64,000 nt of DNA from Saururus chinensis (GCA_035235625.1 CP141140.1:5228685-5292684); one strand, 5' to 3'. Positions 1-13,372 are shown, counted from the first letter of the stretch. Notes: generated from the letters alone by a model not told the origin. Made by a program: numbers and translations.

Positions 1-3000
1 CAGATCAAGCAAAGTCAAATGAGGCAAACATTGCAAAGAAGTGAGGCCCTCCAGACCAACGGATGGACACGACATCAAGATAAGCGACTCAATTAAAGGG
101 CAAGAAGCAGTTGTAGCAGACAAGCACTCATCTGTAAGTTGGCTGCAAAATACAGGTATGATGATTTAGATTCATGCTGTATACAAGTATGTTTCAACAG
201 TAGTAAAGAATAACGGACAAGCTCACCTGCAAAAAGAAGCATCTAAAGAAGTCAATTTAGGACAACTAATGGCTGCATGAGATAACACACCACAACCCTT
301 CAGTTCAAGCACAGTCATAAGCGATGCCTCAATCTGGAGTGTGCTCAACTTAGGGCATATCCCGAGATTAAGTGATCGCAAACCAACCTAAAATAAATGT
401 TTCCTTGAGTTAGTGCAGATGAGAGAAAATCATACCATAGCAATATCATACTGAACAAATAATAAACACATCAATTGGGGAGAGGGAATCAAGTTGCAAA
501 TCGAAAGATCATGTTTTATGGTCACTAGTTAATTTGCTTCTTCACCAATGACACCCCAACGATTTGCCTTTTTCATGTATGGCTCACCAGAGAAGAGCAG
601 ACTTACTAAAACATATAAAGGGCTTTTACATATGATCATAATCAGGTAGCTTTTTTTCTCAACAATTTAAAGTCAGTAATATAGATCTTATGCCTCCATT
701 CTAGCCTATTTTGTGCCAAATCTTTCTTTCGAGATAGTATAAATGTATCCTTTCTTATTAACTCCCTCCGAGTTCTCTTAGGTCTTCCTCTCCTTCATAT
801 GACATCATTTACATGCATCCTTTCCAAACTTTCTTACCAGGGCATGATGGTTTGTAGTTTCACCAGATCTCGCGAGATCTGAGATGAGATCTTGGCCCAA
901 TACCAAGAAATGTTTACAAAGAATGATTCTCAGTGTGATTCTCTTTCATCCCAAATTTCAATTGGCATTCAGTGTTCTAAAGAAACACTTTCAATTATCA
1001 TGTTACAGCCTGTCAAACTGGAACAAAAAGGTAAAAAGAGATCCACATTCATTACTTACTTTTTCCAACCTTCATCTAGCAATTGTGACAGACTTACAGC
1101 CTATCAATCAATCCTAAGATGTTATCTTTTCAGTTATACGTTTTACCTGACATGTTACAGTCTGTCAATGGGGATAGAAAAAAGTAGAGTAGAAAACGAG
1201 ATTCACATTCATTATTTGTCTTTCTATGCACCATTGTCTTCCATCAGCCAAGATTTAACCAACTGAGCACTCCATCAGCAGTGAAAATGGATATTTTAAT
1301 CTGAGTCTTGCATTATATTCATTGACTCTTCAAGGGGCTCAACAACCAACTCTCCCTTGAAGACCTCTCCATCAGAAAAATATCATATCTTCCCCTTCTC
1401 AATCTTTCTTCTTTCATCCCATCCACATTTTCATTCTACCTCATCTCTTCGAGATCTCTCCAATATCTCTTATTTTTTGCCAACCGAGATTGATACTGAA
1501 AACTAGACTGCAAACCTTCTCACTCTTTCTTCTTTCATCCCACCCTCATTTTCATTCTACCTCATCTCTTTGCCGAGATCTCTTATTTTTGGCCAACCAA
1601 GATTAATACTGAAACCTAGACTGCAAACCTTGCGGATCATCCATTGGTATTCTTTGTACATGCTCATACCAAAGCAACCTACGCTCCCTAAGCTTCTCCC
1701 CTAAGGTGCTAGTCCTAAGTTCCCGTGTATATACCCATTTCTAATCCTATCACTCCTAGTTATTCCACATCCAGATTAGCATCCTTATTTTGGCTTGCAC
1801 TCAATTTATCTATATGACTTTTCTTTGGAGCCTAACAATTTTGCAGCGTATTGCAAAAGAACAACAAGTACATGTTCCACAATCATAGGACCCTTTGTAG
1901 AAGCAAAAAAAGCCATTGTCGTCATCATTTTAAATAACCAAGCACATATCCTGCCCAACATCCCATTCGATCTTAGGACATACTATTCTAGATGCAACAG
2001 GACAAACAAAAATACATAATATATATTATAAACATTTTGGTGAGAAGAGAAAGAAGTCGGTCAGGACCAAATCCAAGCAGGGATCCAAACGAATGGGAAA
2101 ACAACCCCCTGTGAGTCTTTGAGGTCAGTCATGGGCAAACCAGTTTCCAGCTGTATAACAAATCAAGGCGCAATTTGGATGCACTTTATTTTATTATTGA
2201 CTTTAACATCACATCAATAGAGCAAAACATCACATTGGCTTTAAAGCCACTTTGTTTCCCAACTCTCATCCTGAGAAGATTAAGGTTTTAAAGCCATTTT
2301 TTGCCTCTTTCCTTTCCCATCCAAACAGCGCCCAATACTCTTTCCAAAAGCAGAACTAATATAACCAAGACTCTGAAACTGAGATGAAAACTATTTACCG
2401 CAAAATCGACCAAAATAATGAAAGGAAGATGCAATCCATACTCACAGGGCAAAATGATGCTTTTTCAAGATGGTCACATCCGTCTAGTTGAACCTGCTCA
2501 AGATTTGGGCATGCAAGATAGAGAGAAGTCATGCCACGACACCCAACAAGTGAAAGATTGACCAAACTAACACTCTTGAATCCCACCGTCGTCAAACTCT
2601 GGCCAAAAGTAAAATAATATATTAATTTCAAGCATACTGCATATTATAAACAAATACTCAATTGCACTTTAAATCTGAAGTTTACAACAAGAACTTCATT
2701 CACAGAGCTAAGCCATCCACTGTCATACACTAGTACACTTCGATATTTAAACCTGTTGCCAAAGCACAACCGGTTGCAAGCAAATCAAGAATTACAATTA
2801 ATATGAACTGAGCAATCCCAACTAGTACGTTCAAGAGACACTTGAACCAATAAGCTGCAACCACTTGGAAAGCTACAAGCTCATAGAGTAAAAATGAGCC
2901 AACTAGAAGTTGTTGGCCTTGGGCCCATTCCAGCATTTATTATAGCGCTAAATAGTACTTTGTCAACTGAAAACATACAAGTAGCTATGGTTCATAAATC

Positions 3001-6000
3001 ATAACATACCGAGTAGTATGCACATTAAAAACGACAATACATACTAAAGTTACAAATGTAAAGAAATAAACTCCGGAATAAAATGCCAGCCAGATAGGTT
3101 TCAAATCTAACACCCCAAGAAACCATCAAGCACAAGCTTGTGAGACAAGTTATTGCAAATATTTAAACATGACAAGCAATTTGTACCCACCTCAAGCCAA
3201 ATTCAGTGCACTAACACCAATCACATGCCAAAAACATTAAAAAAATGAAAATACCTCACAGTTGTCAAGAACCAATGACCGAATCATTGGACAACCTCCA
3301 CCATCACTAAAAACATCACAAATAGAATTTGTCAAAGACTCGCAGTCTGTTAGGTCAACTTCCTGCAAACATTGACATTGTAGCGAAAGAGTAGCCAAGC
3401 TCTCCTGTTTTTGTAGTACTAATTTCTGCATCCAGAAAATGAAAACCACATTTAGGAATTCTGAAGCAATTGAACAAATAAAAACAATTAGCCAAAAAAA
3501 CCTTAAGTGAATTAGATATGATGCTAATCCGATGCAGAGCACGACAGTTTGAGACAGATATAGATGACAGTACATGACTCCGCAAGTTTAAGTCAACAAA
3601 TCTGCAGGAAAAAAGGGTATAAATTAATATTATGGTCCAAGCAAGCATTAGGAAGGACACAGTTCATTATTAAATAGTTAGGAAATATGCATCATACTTG
3701 TGACAAAGCCTGAGCTTGATTCTCTGTAAGTGCGGAAGATCCAAGGAAACTGATGTAAGGAGACCACAACAGTCAAGCTCTAGTGCCTGCATTTAAAATA
3801 ATAAAATATGCTTAAGCTTGTGAAAAAATAATATCAAAGGAAAGCCAAGTTTCATGTAACAGCATGAGCTACCTCTAGCATGTAACTATAAGCAATAGCA
3901 GTCATTGAAGCAGATGTTATGCCCTCACAATTCTGAAGCTTCAGATCTGTCAACATGGGAAGTCTCACGGACTTTATCCAGCAAATACATGCACACATGT
4001 CAGTTAAGGAAAAAACAACATATTTAGCAGAAAATATTGTGGTACATGAACGTAGACAGACCTCAAGCGATATGTTTGGGCAGTATGACGCATTTAGCAC
4101 ATGAAGATTAACACATGTCTGTGCTATTTCACGCAAAGTTTCGTCGCTAACACACAAACAGTTTGACATATCCAAAGATGTCAACAAAGGGCAAGATGTT
4201 ACAGCTGAACGAATTCCAGCATCAGACAGCTTATGGCAGAAGGAAATATTCAAATCGCGTAATGTTGGACAATTCAGTAAAGCATGAGCCATATTTGTAC
4301 GCCTCAGGGATAATGTTTCAAGTTGAGGGCACCTACAAGTAATCATCAGATTCATGACAAATAAGAATAGATAGTTAAGTTATGTCATAAATCACTACCT
4401 AAAAGGTAAGTCAGCCACCTGAGTGAAATGCGGAGTACTCGACACTTCAGAATTTGAAGATGGCGCAGCTTATCATGAAGTAGCTGGATCTCTTGAAGGC
4501 CGTTACCAAGGGATGCCTCACTGATAACCAAACGTTTCAAGGCATGACAATCTGGTAAAGCTTGGAAAAAACCATCGCCCAGCTGCCCCTTTCCCACAGT
4601 TAGCACTTCAATATATCTACATACCAAGCAGCTGCATAAGCATCTTTCAACAATAAAATGTATTATGTAAAATCATGATACATGATGAAAAGAATTACCT
4701 CAATGAGAACATAACTTCCATAACAAGCACATCAATAGATGGAGCTCCCAAAATATTAACTTCAGTGGCATTAGGATAACGACGACACATGTCTGCAACT
4801 GCAAGAACAAAGACAAAAGTACATATGATCCTTACGCAATGTTTCCGACCTTTCTCATTGAATGTTTAAGAGATATAAGATAAGAGGCATAAACAGTGTA
4901 TTATTCAGATTGATTAAATGCGAATATTTCTTACAAAAAAAACTGGCATAAAACAAGCTAGAATGAAGGTGCAACATCCAAGTTGACAACCCCAAATTGG
5001 TCAGAAAAGGAACTTATTGATTGTAATAAAATGTACATATTAATAAAGAATACAAAATTAAATGCTGAATTGTCAAAATATAAGGGGCTGTTCAGATGAG
5101 GATTTACCAATCCGATTCATCTAAGATTAGGCGGAAATTTCCAAAATCATGTTAGGATTCAAAAATTAACAGAAAAATAAGATTATCCACTAATCGACAA
5201 TTTAAAGGTGATTTGTAGTTAATCTTAGACTACCCATCTAATTAATCTCCTCGAGAGGAGATTAGGCAACTAATCAGAGGCGGTAATAATTAGAAAAAGA
5301 AAAATCGACAAGTATGCCCTTCAATCAGTCAGGCTTTTCCTTAAAAGGGGGGTATACGTATAATTTACAACTTATAAATCTTATTTCCCCATGGGATTAC
5401 CAAACTAATTAATCCCACAAATCCCTTATAAATCAGATTCACAAAATATGCATTACCAAACATAAAAGTGCTTCATCAATGAATTGACTAATCCGATTAA
5501 GGTTAAGCATGATTTGCTCCACCCACTGAGCTGTATCCAAACAACCCCAAGAATGAAGAAATACTAATTAGCAAAGTTTTAACCATCACGTGGAAGGACA
5601 TGTGCCTCATCCTGATGCGTAAAGTGAACCAAACCAGCTCAACTCAGCTCAAGGCTTGGCCCAAATTAGCCAATCTGTTATAAATCGCCACTTGAATAGG
5701 TCTTTTTCTAAGTAGGTTTATTTTCGAGTTGTTAGTCTGGCCCATAAGGGCTTTTCTGTTAATTGGCGGGCTCCTAAAGCTCTTTAATAATAGGATTTGA
5801 TTAAGAAAAGTATGTAATAAGGCCCAGGCTAATGTATGTAAGAGGCATAGCCTCTCTTTTCCAATTAACAAATATTTGATTCCTTAATTCCCCTTCTATC
5901 TTCCCTGTCTACTGCATCTCCTTCCCTCTCTCACCTCAGTCTGAACCAACAGAACCAGCCAGATCCTCTTCCCTCCTTCATCCAACTTTCCCTGTTGTAA

Positions 6001-9000
6001 TCACTTGTAAACATCACAATCTCTGAGCTCAAACTAGCTTATATCAAGTATTAAATGGCTCGACTTCTTAGCATTCTAAATGTGATTTTTATATAAAACT
6101 ATATATATTTTGCATTGAAATAACAATTGTATATGTATTGTGTTTTTAATTAAAAATATAAGAAATTGCAAAATAAGCCAAATCAAGGCAAGCTCACGTT
6201 CAACCCATTATGCTAGGCTCAAGCTTGGCTCATCATGAGCCTGAAAACAAGATGAGCTCTAGGTTTGAGACAAACTTGGCTCCTTAGCAGCCTACTGTTG
6301 GTCTTGTCCTGGATTGGATTAAACATTGGATAGCAACAGTGTATGCAAAACCAAGCTCACAAGTTAAACACCCAAGGAGCACTCCACCCCCCCTGCCCAT
6401 CACGTCTTTCCACTTCCACGTGCTCTCCGTCCCCCTGACAATCCTCTTCAGATTCATCACTTTCAATTCTCATCTCATTTTCATTTCATCTGGCATCCCT
6501 GTTCTTTGTAATATAATACCCCCACATTTGATGCTCCTACTCTCTCCATCTCTACCAACAACTGCATCACCAACCTTGCCTCCTCATCTCCTCCTCCACC
6601 ACCACTACCACCTCCTGGCAGGACAGATCCAACCTTTCACCTTCAATATAGGCAGAATCCTACTCTCCTCCAAATAGTAGGACCCCAGCAATCCACTCTT
6701 GCACAAGTGGATATATATCAACCAGGCATTGGGGTTGCCCACAAGTGGATCTATATTATCTTAAACTTTCTAGAAAAACTTCTTTAATAGATTACATCCA
6801 GCCAATTTCGAACGCCTCCAACATCATCACCATCCCACTCCAGCAAAAATCTTCTTATCAAAGAACTTAGTAGCCAGCCTGGGCCCTCCAAACTCCAGTT
6901 TTTAGACCCTCTGCCTTTAATTAACATCCTCAACAGAAAGGCATGGGCGTTAATACCTGCCTTCCCCTTCCCCACCATGATATCACTCAGCAACAGTTAC
7001 CTCCCTGGAAATATTACAAAGGACATTGTCTGTAATTGATGCCTCTCTGGGATGCATCCAAAGTGTGTTGGCAGAGTCTGGTGGTCTCAACACATACCCT
7101 AATAATGCCTCTCAATACTCCATGAAAAATAACCAGCCTTAAATTTGAACCAAAAAAATGCATTTGTATTTACAAAAAAGGTGAGCAACAGATAGAGAGC
7201 CTACACTGGATAGTAGATATTTTCCTGTTTTCAAAATTCAAACACTTCCAAAAATCCTCATGAGCACTGGCTGCTCGCCACTGCCGGCAGACTCCAGCTG
7301 CTCTACATAGATCAACATGACCCAGAAAAGAGAAAACCTACAATAACAGAAAATTAGATCAACACAAAAACTTCATCTATAATAGCTTTAGGACAACAAA
7401 ATTAAGCATACCATGTGCAACAAATCATCAGTAAGATCCATCCTCACTTCCAAGTCCTCTGACTTTGAAGCACCAGATCCACTCATATCGCTGCTTCCAT
7501 CATTATAGTCAGCAGAATTTCCACCACCAGACTCATTTGATATAGAATTAAAGTAGCGAATCATCTCACTCTCGGATGGAAGGCACATAATATGAAAAGG
7601 GTCCTGGCCCCTTTCAGAACATGATGCAGAGACTGTAGAACCTAATCCCGTCATTGCACTGAAAAGGCATGACCTGAAAAACGTTCATATATCAGTACGC
7701 CTCAACAAGCAAGACATTGTCAGAACAATTTATACACAAAAACCTTAACTTCAACAACTAACTCTTTTGGTGTTCCCCTTTTAAACCTAAAATCCATGCC
7801 TCGGCAAGAGAAATATACCACCTCACTAATAGATAGTAAAGCTCATAGATGCCTTAATTGATAAAGATAGAATGTAAAAGCATTTTGACAGGAAAGTCAT
7901 TCACATGATGATTGATAAGCACAAAACCATGCTATGACGCAATACTCAATCTAGGTTTCAGTTACACTCCCCAAAAAGATGCTGAAAACACATAGAAATG
8001 GAGCATGACAAGGTCATCACATGCAAAACTCAAACATTAAACCTGATTTCATTTTCATAACCGAAATTACTAAATGCGAAATACAATCAACATGTAGCCA
8101 TTTAAGTAAGTCATTCATTTAAAGAGATAAGGGATCTAAGAGGCTGAAGAGGCACAATTAACTACCACATACAATTTAAATAAAAAACAAGGTAAATTCC
8201 AAAAACTGCATATAAACAAAAAAAAACTTATTCAGTAAGCCTGAATTGCCAAAGAGATGCAGATTGTTCCATGGCTATAACAATTTCTAGTAAAGGTGTA
8301 TCTTGATCTATATAGGGTTCAAACAGTTCAGCTCTTTCAGAAAGATGTGCGATAGAACAGTAGCTATCAGGGACTTTTAATTACCCTTTAGATGCTTTTA
8401 TCCACCATATATATAGCCATGAGCAAAAAAAAGGTAAAAAACATATTGGTTAGGGATTTCCCTTTTGGGCTGGGTTAGAAGGATGGCCATGGTCTAGGGC
8501 TGCAGGCAAGCAGGCAATTTTTCCTTGCCCAAGAACAAAACATCTGAAAGGCTGTATACAGGCATATATACATACACGCTTATCAAGAGAGGGATGGAGG
8601 GAGAGACAGGACCAACTCCCACGCAGCAATATTTATCAAAATTGTCTCGCTTGAAAATAAAAAATAAATAAAATTCATAATAAGTACACCAAACAGTTAC
8701 AGCTCAGCGCACATTTTCTAAGAATTTTGAGAAACTTAGAACTCTCTTGTATAAAAAATAAATAATACATGGAGGACACTAAACGGTAGCATACATACAA
8801 AAAGGAAGCACAAATCAGGTAAATGGAGCTTTTTTACAAAACAATTGCAAGTTCAGGAAACAAGCAGATGATTATGTAACAAAATTTAGTAAGATGAAGT
8901 AGCTAATCAGACCTATTCAACTTATTTGATTGGCAATAAAGAGACTAGAGTGGCAAATATAGCAATTATTGATGGAGAGCTTACTGAGAATTGAAAGCAA

Positions 9001-9466
9001 CTTTTGCCCGCTTATGCTGAAAATCGTGATCAGAATCATCCCTTTCTGTCCCCAAAAAACCCTGCTCCTCCAAACCACAGTCTCCTACTTCATCAAAAAG
9101 CTCGGCTCCCGCTTGAGTGCTTCTACTTGTAGATGCGTTAGGCTCAAAATTACGGGAAAACCCAATTGCTAGGTCTAAGTTATGCTCAGCGCATGAAAGA
9201 GTTGCGCATTTATGCCGCTCATCAAACCCTTGCATTGTGGATACGTTATTGTCCTCGTAATTTCTCCCAAAAGCTGACCTTTCTCCCATCTGCCTAACAT
9301 CTCTGCTTGATGATCCTGATCCTCCATATGGGCATAGAGAGAACCCTAACGCCAAGTCATCAGTGTCATCACTATCAGTTACAGCAAGAGAAAGTTCCTC
9401 TTCCCGGTGCCATATCTCGCTTGGAACAAAACCCCCGTTCATGCTTTTATTTATTTCGTCCCCCAT
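1..9466 (-). CDS. FBL15: F-box/LRR-repeat protein 15 (SLOW MOTION type), 3' end cut off by window
   Basis: Substrate-recognition subunit of an SCF ubiquitin ligase; the Arabidopsis orthologue SLOMO/FBL15 affects auxin level and plastochron. Thirteen exons, high to low: 9466-8985, 7673-7412, 7337-7205, 4798-4699, 4616-4419, 4332-4062, 3971-3873, 3786-3698, 3601-3502, 3425-3255, 2598-2446, 387-227, 142-1. All junctions are GT-AG and phases join to give 787 open codons; about 200 C-terminal residues lie outside the window. Residues 1-238 are an acidic, Ser-rich N-terminus. The F-box is at about 239-285 (MDLTDDLLHM, then VFSFLGHVDLCRAA) and is split by an intron. From about residue 300 there are tandem cysteine-containing LRRs (e.g. 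SCPLLTSLDMSNC, LKLQNCEGITSASM). The start is the first ATG after an in-frame TGA; a 5' UTR intron or an extra upstream coding exon is possible. Orthology is from remembered sequence. Confidence 0.93.
645..1870 (-). mobile_element. RTE-type LINE 3' fragment (copy A) in the large FBL15 intron
   Basis: This lies in the 2-kb intron 388-2445. Two blocks, about 645-850 and 1635-1870, match the start and the 1700-1870-like part of the LINE at 33503 in the same antisense orientation. Shared stretches include CCTAAGCTTCTCCCCT and CTAGTTATTCCACA. The two blocks are separated by an unrelated insert. No open frame remains. The assignment rests on the clear reverse transcriptase in the 33.5-kb copy. Confidence 0.6.
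850..1634. repeat. Insert inside LINE copy A with two internal duplications
   Basis: About 785 bp interrupts the LINE homology. It contains a diverged direct repeat with CATGTTACAG at 999 and 1151 (152 bp apart). A second tandem pair starts TCTTTCTTCTTTCATCCCA at 1403 and TCTTTCTTCTTTCATCCCA at 1524 (121 bp apart), each with CTTATTTTT.GCCAACC. A related piece (TTGGCCAAAAATAAGAGATC) reappears reversed near 39400, next to another LINE end. No termini or coding capacity were recognised. Confidence 0.5.
2167..2332. mobile_element. Small Tourist/Harbinger-like MITE (166 bp)
   Basis: Termini are GGCGCAATTTGGATG on the left and CATCCAAACAGCGCC on the right, an inverted repeat of about 15 bp. The element is flanked by CAA on both sides (2164-2166 and 2333-2335). 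The internal AACTCTCATCCTGAG is also found in the 704-bp element at 13373, so this looks like a deletion derivative of that family. It sits in an FBL15 intron. Confidence 0.7.
5084..5548. mobile_element. MITE-like element with central hairpin in FBL15 intron
   Basis: Left end GGGGCTGTTCAGATGAGG and right end GTATCCAAACAACCCC are imperfect inverted repeats. A 10-bp-arm palindrome (TAATCTCCTC, GA, GAGGAGATTA) lies at 5243-5264 in the middle. The left flank is TAA but the right is AAG, so a target duplication is not clean. There is no coding potential. The terminal motif suggests the PIF/Harbinger or hAT MITE class; which one is uncertain. Confidence 0.55.
5676..6016 (+). mobile_element. Solo LTR (341 bp) with 5-bp target duplication
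   Basis: The element starts TGTTATAAATCGCC and ends GTAAACATCA, so it has canonical TG...CA ends. It is bordered by CAATC at 5671-5675 and again at 6017-6021. The interior has the look of a Copia LTR: an AT-rich part with GTATGTAATAAGG, then a pyrimidine-rich leader. No second LTR, primer-binding site or internal domain is adjacent. The simplest reading is recombination between two LTRs. It lies in the FBL15 intron 4799-7204. Confidence 0.75.
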
Positions 9467-11444
9467 ATCAAGCAAGATACAAAATTTTCCTCAGACAAAA
9501 AATGAAACACCTATACAAAGGCCTGAACTTTACCGCCTCTCTGTTCTGCTGATGGGCATGCCGAAGACCCAAACATCAAATGCTGAACACGTAAAAATAA
9601 TAGACGGCCTGAAACAAAAGTTATTGGCAAAGTGAAACCAAAATCAAGGGAAATAAACATACTTTCTCGCAAATGCGGAAAAGGAGTAAAAAACAGGGCC
9701 TCGTTGGCCTCATCAAATCCCCAAATTTCTAATCAAAACCCATTGAATGATCGAAGTTTTTTCAGAACACGTGTAAACCAACATACCACGAACGAAAGAG
9801 AGACCTAATAATCGAATCGGCGGCTCAGTATGTACCGAAATCTCAGAAAACCCAAACCAGACAGATTAAATAGGCGTAAAAAGAAGAAAGCGATCTACTT
9901 GCGTTATCGAATGTGCGATAAAACCGAAATAATGATAATTGTTAAGGGGGAAAAAGTAACTCAAGCCGTAAAAATTACCCGAAATTGGCGGTAAAATCGA
10001 GAAAATTTCGCACAGGTTTAGCGGATCTGACGGGACACTCTCCTCAGCCGGCAATCCCCACTCTCCTCCTAGCTTTTCCCCCTTCCTCTTCTTCCCCTTT
10101 CAATCGCCCCCTTTCCCCTCTCTTGACCGATCGTCCCGAATGCACGAGCTTTTGCGTCAACAATTCGAGAAAGAAAAAAAAAAACCACCAAGGTCACCGC
10201 ACTTCAAAGCTGATGCGAACACAACTTAAATTCAAGAGAGAATTTTCATTTCCCCCCTTCGTAACATGAAATTCTCCTTCACTTCCATTGGGGACAAGCA
10301 GGGAGAGAGTTCTCGCTTCTCATCTCGTCCCGTGTCTGATAAAATCTTCATCTCTCACTGGCCGCCCGAAGAAGTGAGAAACGAGATCTTTTAATGAGTA
10401 TTTGCGAAACCAACAGTGCGGACTGGTAGAGCACACGTGTGGCTCGCTTCGCGCGTACGAGGTACCATGTACAGGGATGTAGAGCATGCTGGAACACAAA
10501 GTGCACAACTACATTTGCATTGCTCTTCAGTAATATGGGTTAGACAGAAGAATCACTGGGGGTTCCATATTTGGAGATTCCTGGCATTGAACATTCCGTG
10601 GTCAAAAGAGATTACATGATCTGTCTTTCCTATGTTTCAGTTGTTTGCTTTTTTAAGTGGATGTTTATGTTATCGATTATTATCCAAAACGAATGTGGCC
10701 TTGCATAGGTGATCGGATCTTAGTGCAAAGTGTTTTTATGCCTGGTGGGCCCAAGCCCAATGTGGTGGATTGACGAGGACGATTTGATTCTGGCGGACTT
10801 GGTTAGGTGTGTCATTAATCCCGTTGACATGAGCCAGTACGGGGTCCGTGCCATCACGCTGGGAGTGATGGTAACATTTTCACCGAGAGAAGGGAGACTA
10901 GCATAGCCGGTAAACTCTCACACGCACGAAGAGAGAGAGAGAGAGCTCCTCGTGGGTTAGTGCACGCTAATTCGAGTGCAGTTGCTTTCAGGGATACAGA
11001 GTAGAGACGTATTCGGGTGTCTTAAAAGGAGCGACATGAGAGAGTGCCACCATTAGATTGGTTTTCCTATGCTTCTTCCGCCTCCAACTAACGACAAGCA
11101 ACCGGAGTAATATATAGGCCCGGGACTTCCGTGAGCCCAACAAAATTGATATTTTTATTGTACTTTTTTTATTATTAAAAGTTTATTTTAATTTTTTATT
11201 AGACTAAAAAAAGTAGATTCTCTTTAAAGATGTCACTCGGTGCATAATAGAATTTAGCTTTACACTAACCTTAATAAGTCGGGTTAGAGTTACTAAATTT
11301 AATTAGAATAATTATTTGAGTTGAATTTGAGTTTTGGGTGATCCAACTTCACCTGACCCAATTAAAGATATAAATATATTTTTATTATGATTAGACCCAA
11401 CCCAACTCATTAGGGTCGGGTTTGGGTTTTCAAATTCAGCTTAA
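9467..11444. other. Spacer upstream of FBL15, holding its promoter and leader
   Basis: No gene is supported here. The FBL15 5' leader, probably with a leader intron, and its promoter must lie in the first kilobase, but no start site could be assigned. CACGTG cores occur near 9768 and inside CACACGTGTG near 10433. A short GA repeat lies near 10930. From about 11280 the sequence is rich in GGGTTAG and GACCCAA tracts like those in the hAT-type elements elsewhere in the window, without recognisable ends. Confidence 0.4.
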
Positions 11445-11997
11445 AGGGTTATTTGGGTATTGAATTTGTGAAAAATTCAGTTGATTCAGTCTCAATCTAG
11501 TACTAAATTATTATAATTTTATTTGTGTACTGAAGTTGTGTTAAATTAAAAATTCAGTACTAAAGTTAGATTCATGCCATTTCAGGCTTGAATTGGCCTG
11601 AATCACTAAATCATCTCATGAGGTAATTCAGTCGATTTAGTCTCCTAAGCACCGTTTTAAAAATTACAGATTCTATTATTTTTCAATTGTTATCATTCAT
11701 ATCGATTTGAGCCTCAAAAAATATGCCATATAGGTAGGGCTCACTTTAAAAGTTTAAAATTACCTATCTTTGTGGGATCTTGTTTGATAAAGTTTGAAAT
11801 TTGAAATATAATGGTACCAAGAACGTGCATATCCGAGTTCGAGAGAGAAAGTTATATTAGTTTAAAGTTTTAAAACTGGGTTTGACGTAACATTTGAATT
11901 TATTATAACAAATTCTCTACCCAAATGTAATTCATATTCAATGGTAAATTTTTTAAATTAATTCGCTACTAAATTAATTCAGTACCCAAACGACACC
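11445..11997. mobile_element. Tourist-like MITE, family shared with 38144-38685
   Basis: Left AGGGTTATTTGGGTATTGAATT and right AATTCAGTACCCAAACGACACC are inverted repeats (long arms, few mismatches). TAA flanks both sides (11442-11444 and 11998-12000), the PIF/Harbinger signature. The internal GGGATCTTGTTTGATA and AAGAACGTGCATATCCGAG are found reversed in the 542-bp element at 38144. It is non-coding. Confidence 0.72.
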
Positions 11998-12543
11998 TAA
12001 ATAGTTATTCAAGTCTAATTTAGGTTTCCTCCTTTTTATCACCATGCTGAATAGGAAAATGGGTGACTTGTACAAAGAATGCATTTATATGTACTTTAAT
12101 AATTCTTTCAGTGCCCGCTTTACTTAAATATTCACATTGGGTTTATGGGGTTATTGGGATATTAAAGAGGTTATTGGGGTGTATATAGGCATACTCTTTA
12201 ATGAATTATGAATACTAAAATAATAGAAGAAAAAAAGAAATCAAATAAGTATCGGTTGCATGGCTCATTTGCAAGCAACGGATATTTATCATACTAGCCC
12301 TCCTTATCAAGACCATACGGGTAACGGGATTTAGGGGTACCCGAAAATTAGCCAAACGTGGATTTTTTACAGGGTTTTCCGCTATCTACTTGGAGAATAT
12401 GTGATCTACTTTCTCATGAATAAGAGGGATATCACCACTGCCTGTACACTCTGGTGGCGCGGAAATGAGGAATAAAAAACCCCCTATAGTGCCGTTGAAG
12501 ATCAATTCCCCATAAGAAAAATTGAAAGAGGAAATAACTTTAA

Positions 12544-12789
12544 GTGTGGGGAGTGGGGACTATAAAATTCAACTTTGATGTAGTCTTATTCCCAAAGCTC
12601 AAGTGCGCAGGCGCTAATATTGCAATAAGGATCAATCATGGTACTTTAGTTACGGGTGCAACCATACTGGAACGTCTGGACCTGAATGTAAAGGAAGGTA
12701 AAATTAATGCTATGGTCAAAGCCTTTCTCCTAGCTAGGGACGGGTATGCAAAAAGTGATATTGAAAGGAGATACTTGCAATCAAATTGA
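12544..12789 (+). pseudogene. Retroelement RNase H-like (RVT_3) fossil
   Basis: A short open stretch carries a diverged plant retroelement RNase H pattern. IKFNFDVV near the start corresponds to the first catalytic Asp strand. It is followed by GANIAIR, then a helix with AFLLARDGYAKSDIE. The second part lacks a convincing catalytic Glu/Asp set and there is no reverse transcriptase next to it. It is best read as a fragment of a LINE-type polyprotein rather than a host gene. Confidence 0.45.
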
Positions 12790-13372
12790 CTAGTTAAAAA
12801 ATTGCAACAAAGGTGAGTCGAGACTAGGGCTTAGTTTGAGAGGCATTTTTAGAAGGGAAAGTACTTTTTTTAGTGTAAAGTGTCACATTAAGAGGAGAAA
12901 ATCCCTTTCCCCTCTCATGAAGAGGAGAGTTGGTGGGGAAAGTGTTTTTAATCTATTATAGGATGCTTAGATGGCCTTGTGGACCTTTCGTAAGGCTTTC
13001 ATCTCACATACGAGAAGAATTAAAAATGCGCGTACCCACTCTTTGGTGAGGCGAATGAAGGAGTTCCGCGAGCCAAGTATTGTTATTATTGGCTGGTAGT
13101 GGAAAATGACAATGCCTTCCTATTTCTTATTTATCTTAATTTTATTTATTAATTTTTTTACTTATATCTTATATTTAAAATTATTTTTTAATTTCTTTTA
13201 CCCTACTTTTCATTCTCCTTCTTCTCCGGCTGTTAGTGGCACCTCCCTCCTCCTCCCTCTTTCAGCTCCCTCCCACCTCTTCCTTATCCACAGTTATGAT
13301 TTGGCCTGACTCTGGCCACGACAATGGCCGGCCTAGAACCTGCCCCAATTAGGTTGAAGTGACCATGGCTAA

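Noticed and set aside
3361-3388. Possible splice acceptor TTTGCAG inside FBL15 exon 10
   Set aside because: The frame runs straight through and matches the family (LSLQCQCLQEVDL), so no intron is needed.
5243-5264. Perfect-arm palindrome as a possible regulatory hairpin or terminator
   Set aside because: It is the centre of a MITE-like element within an intron; no reason to assign a regulatory role.
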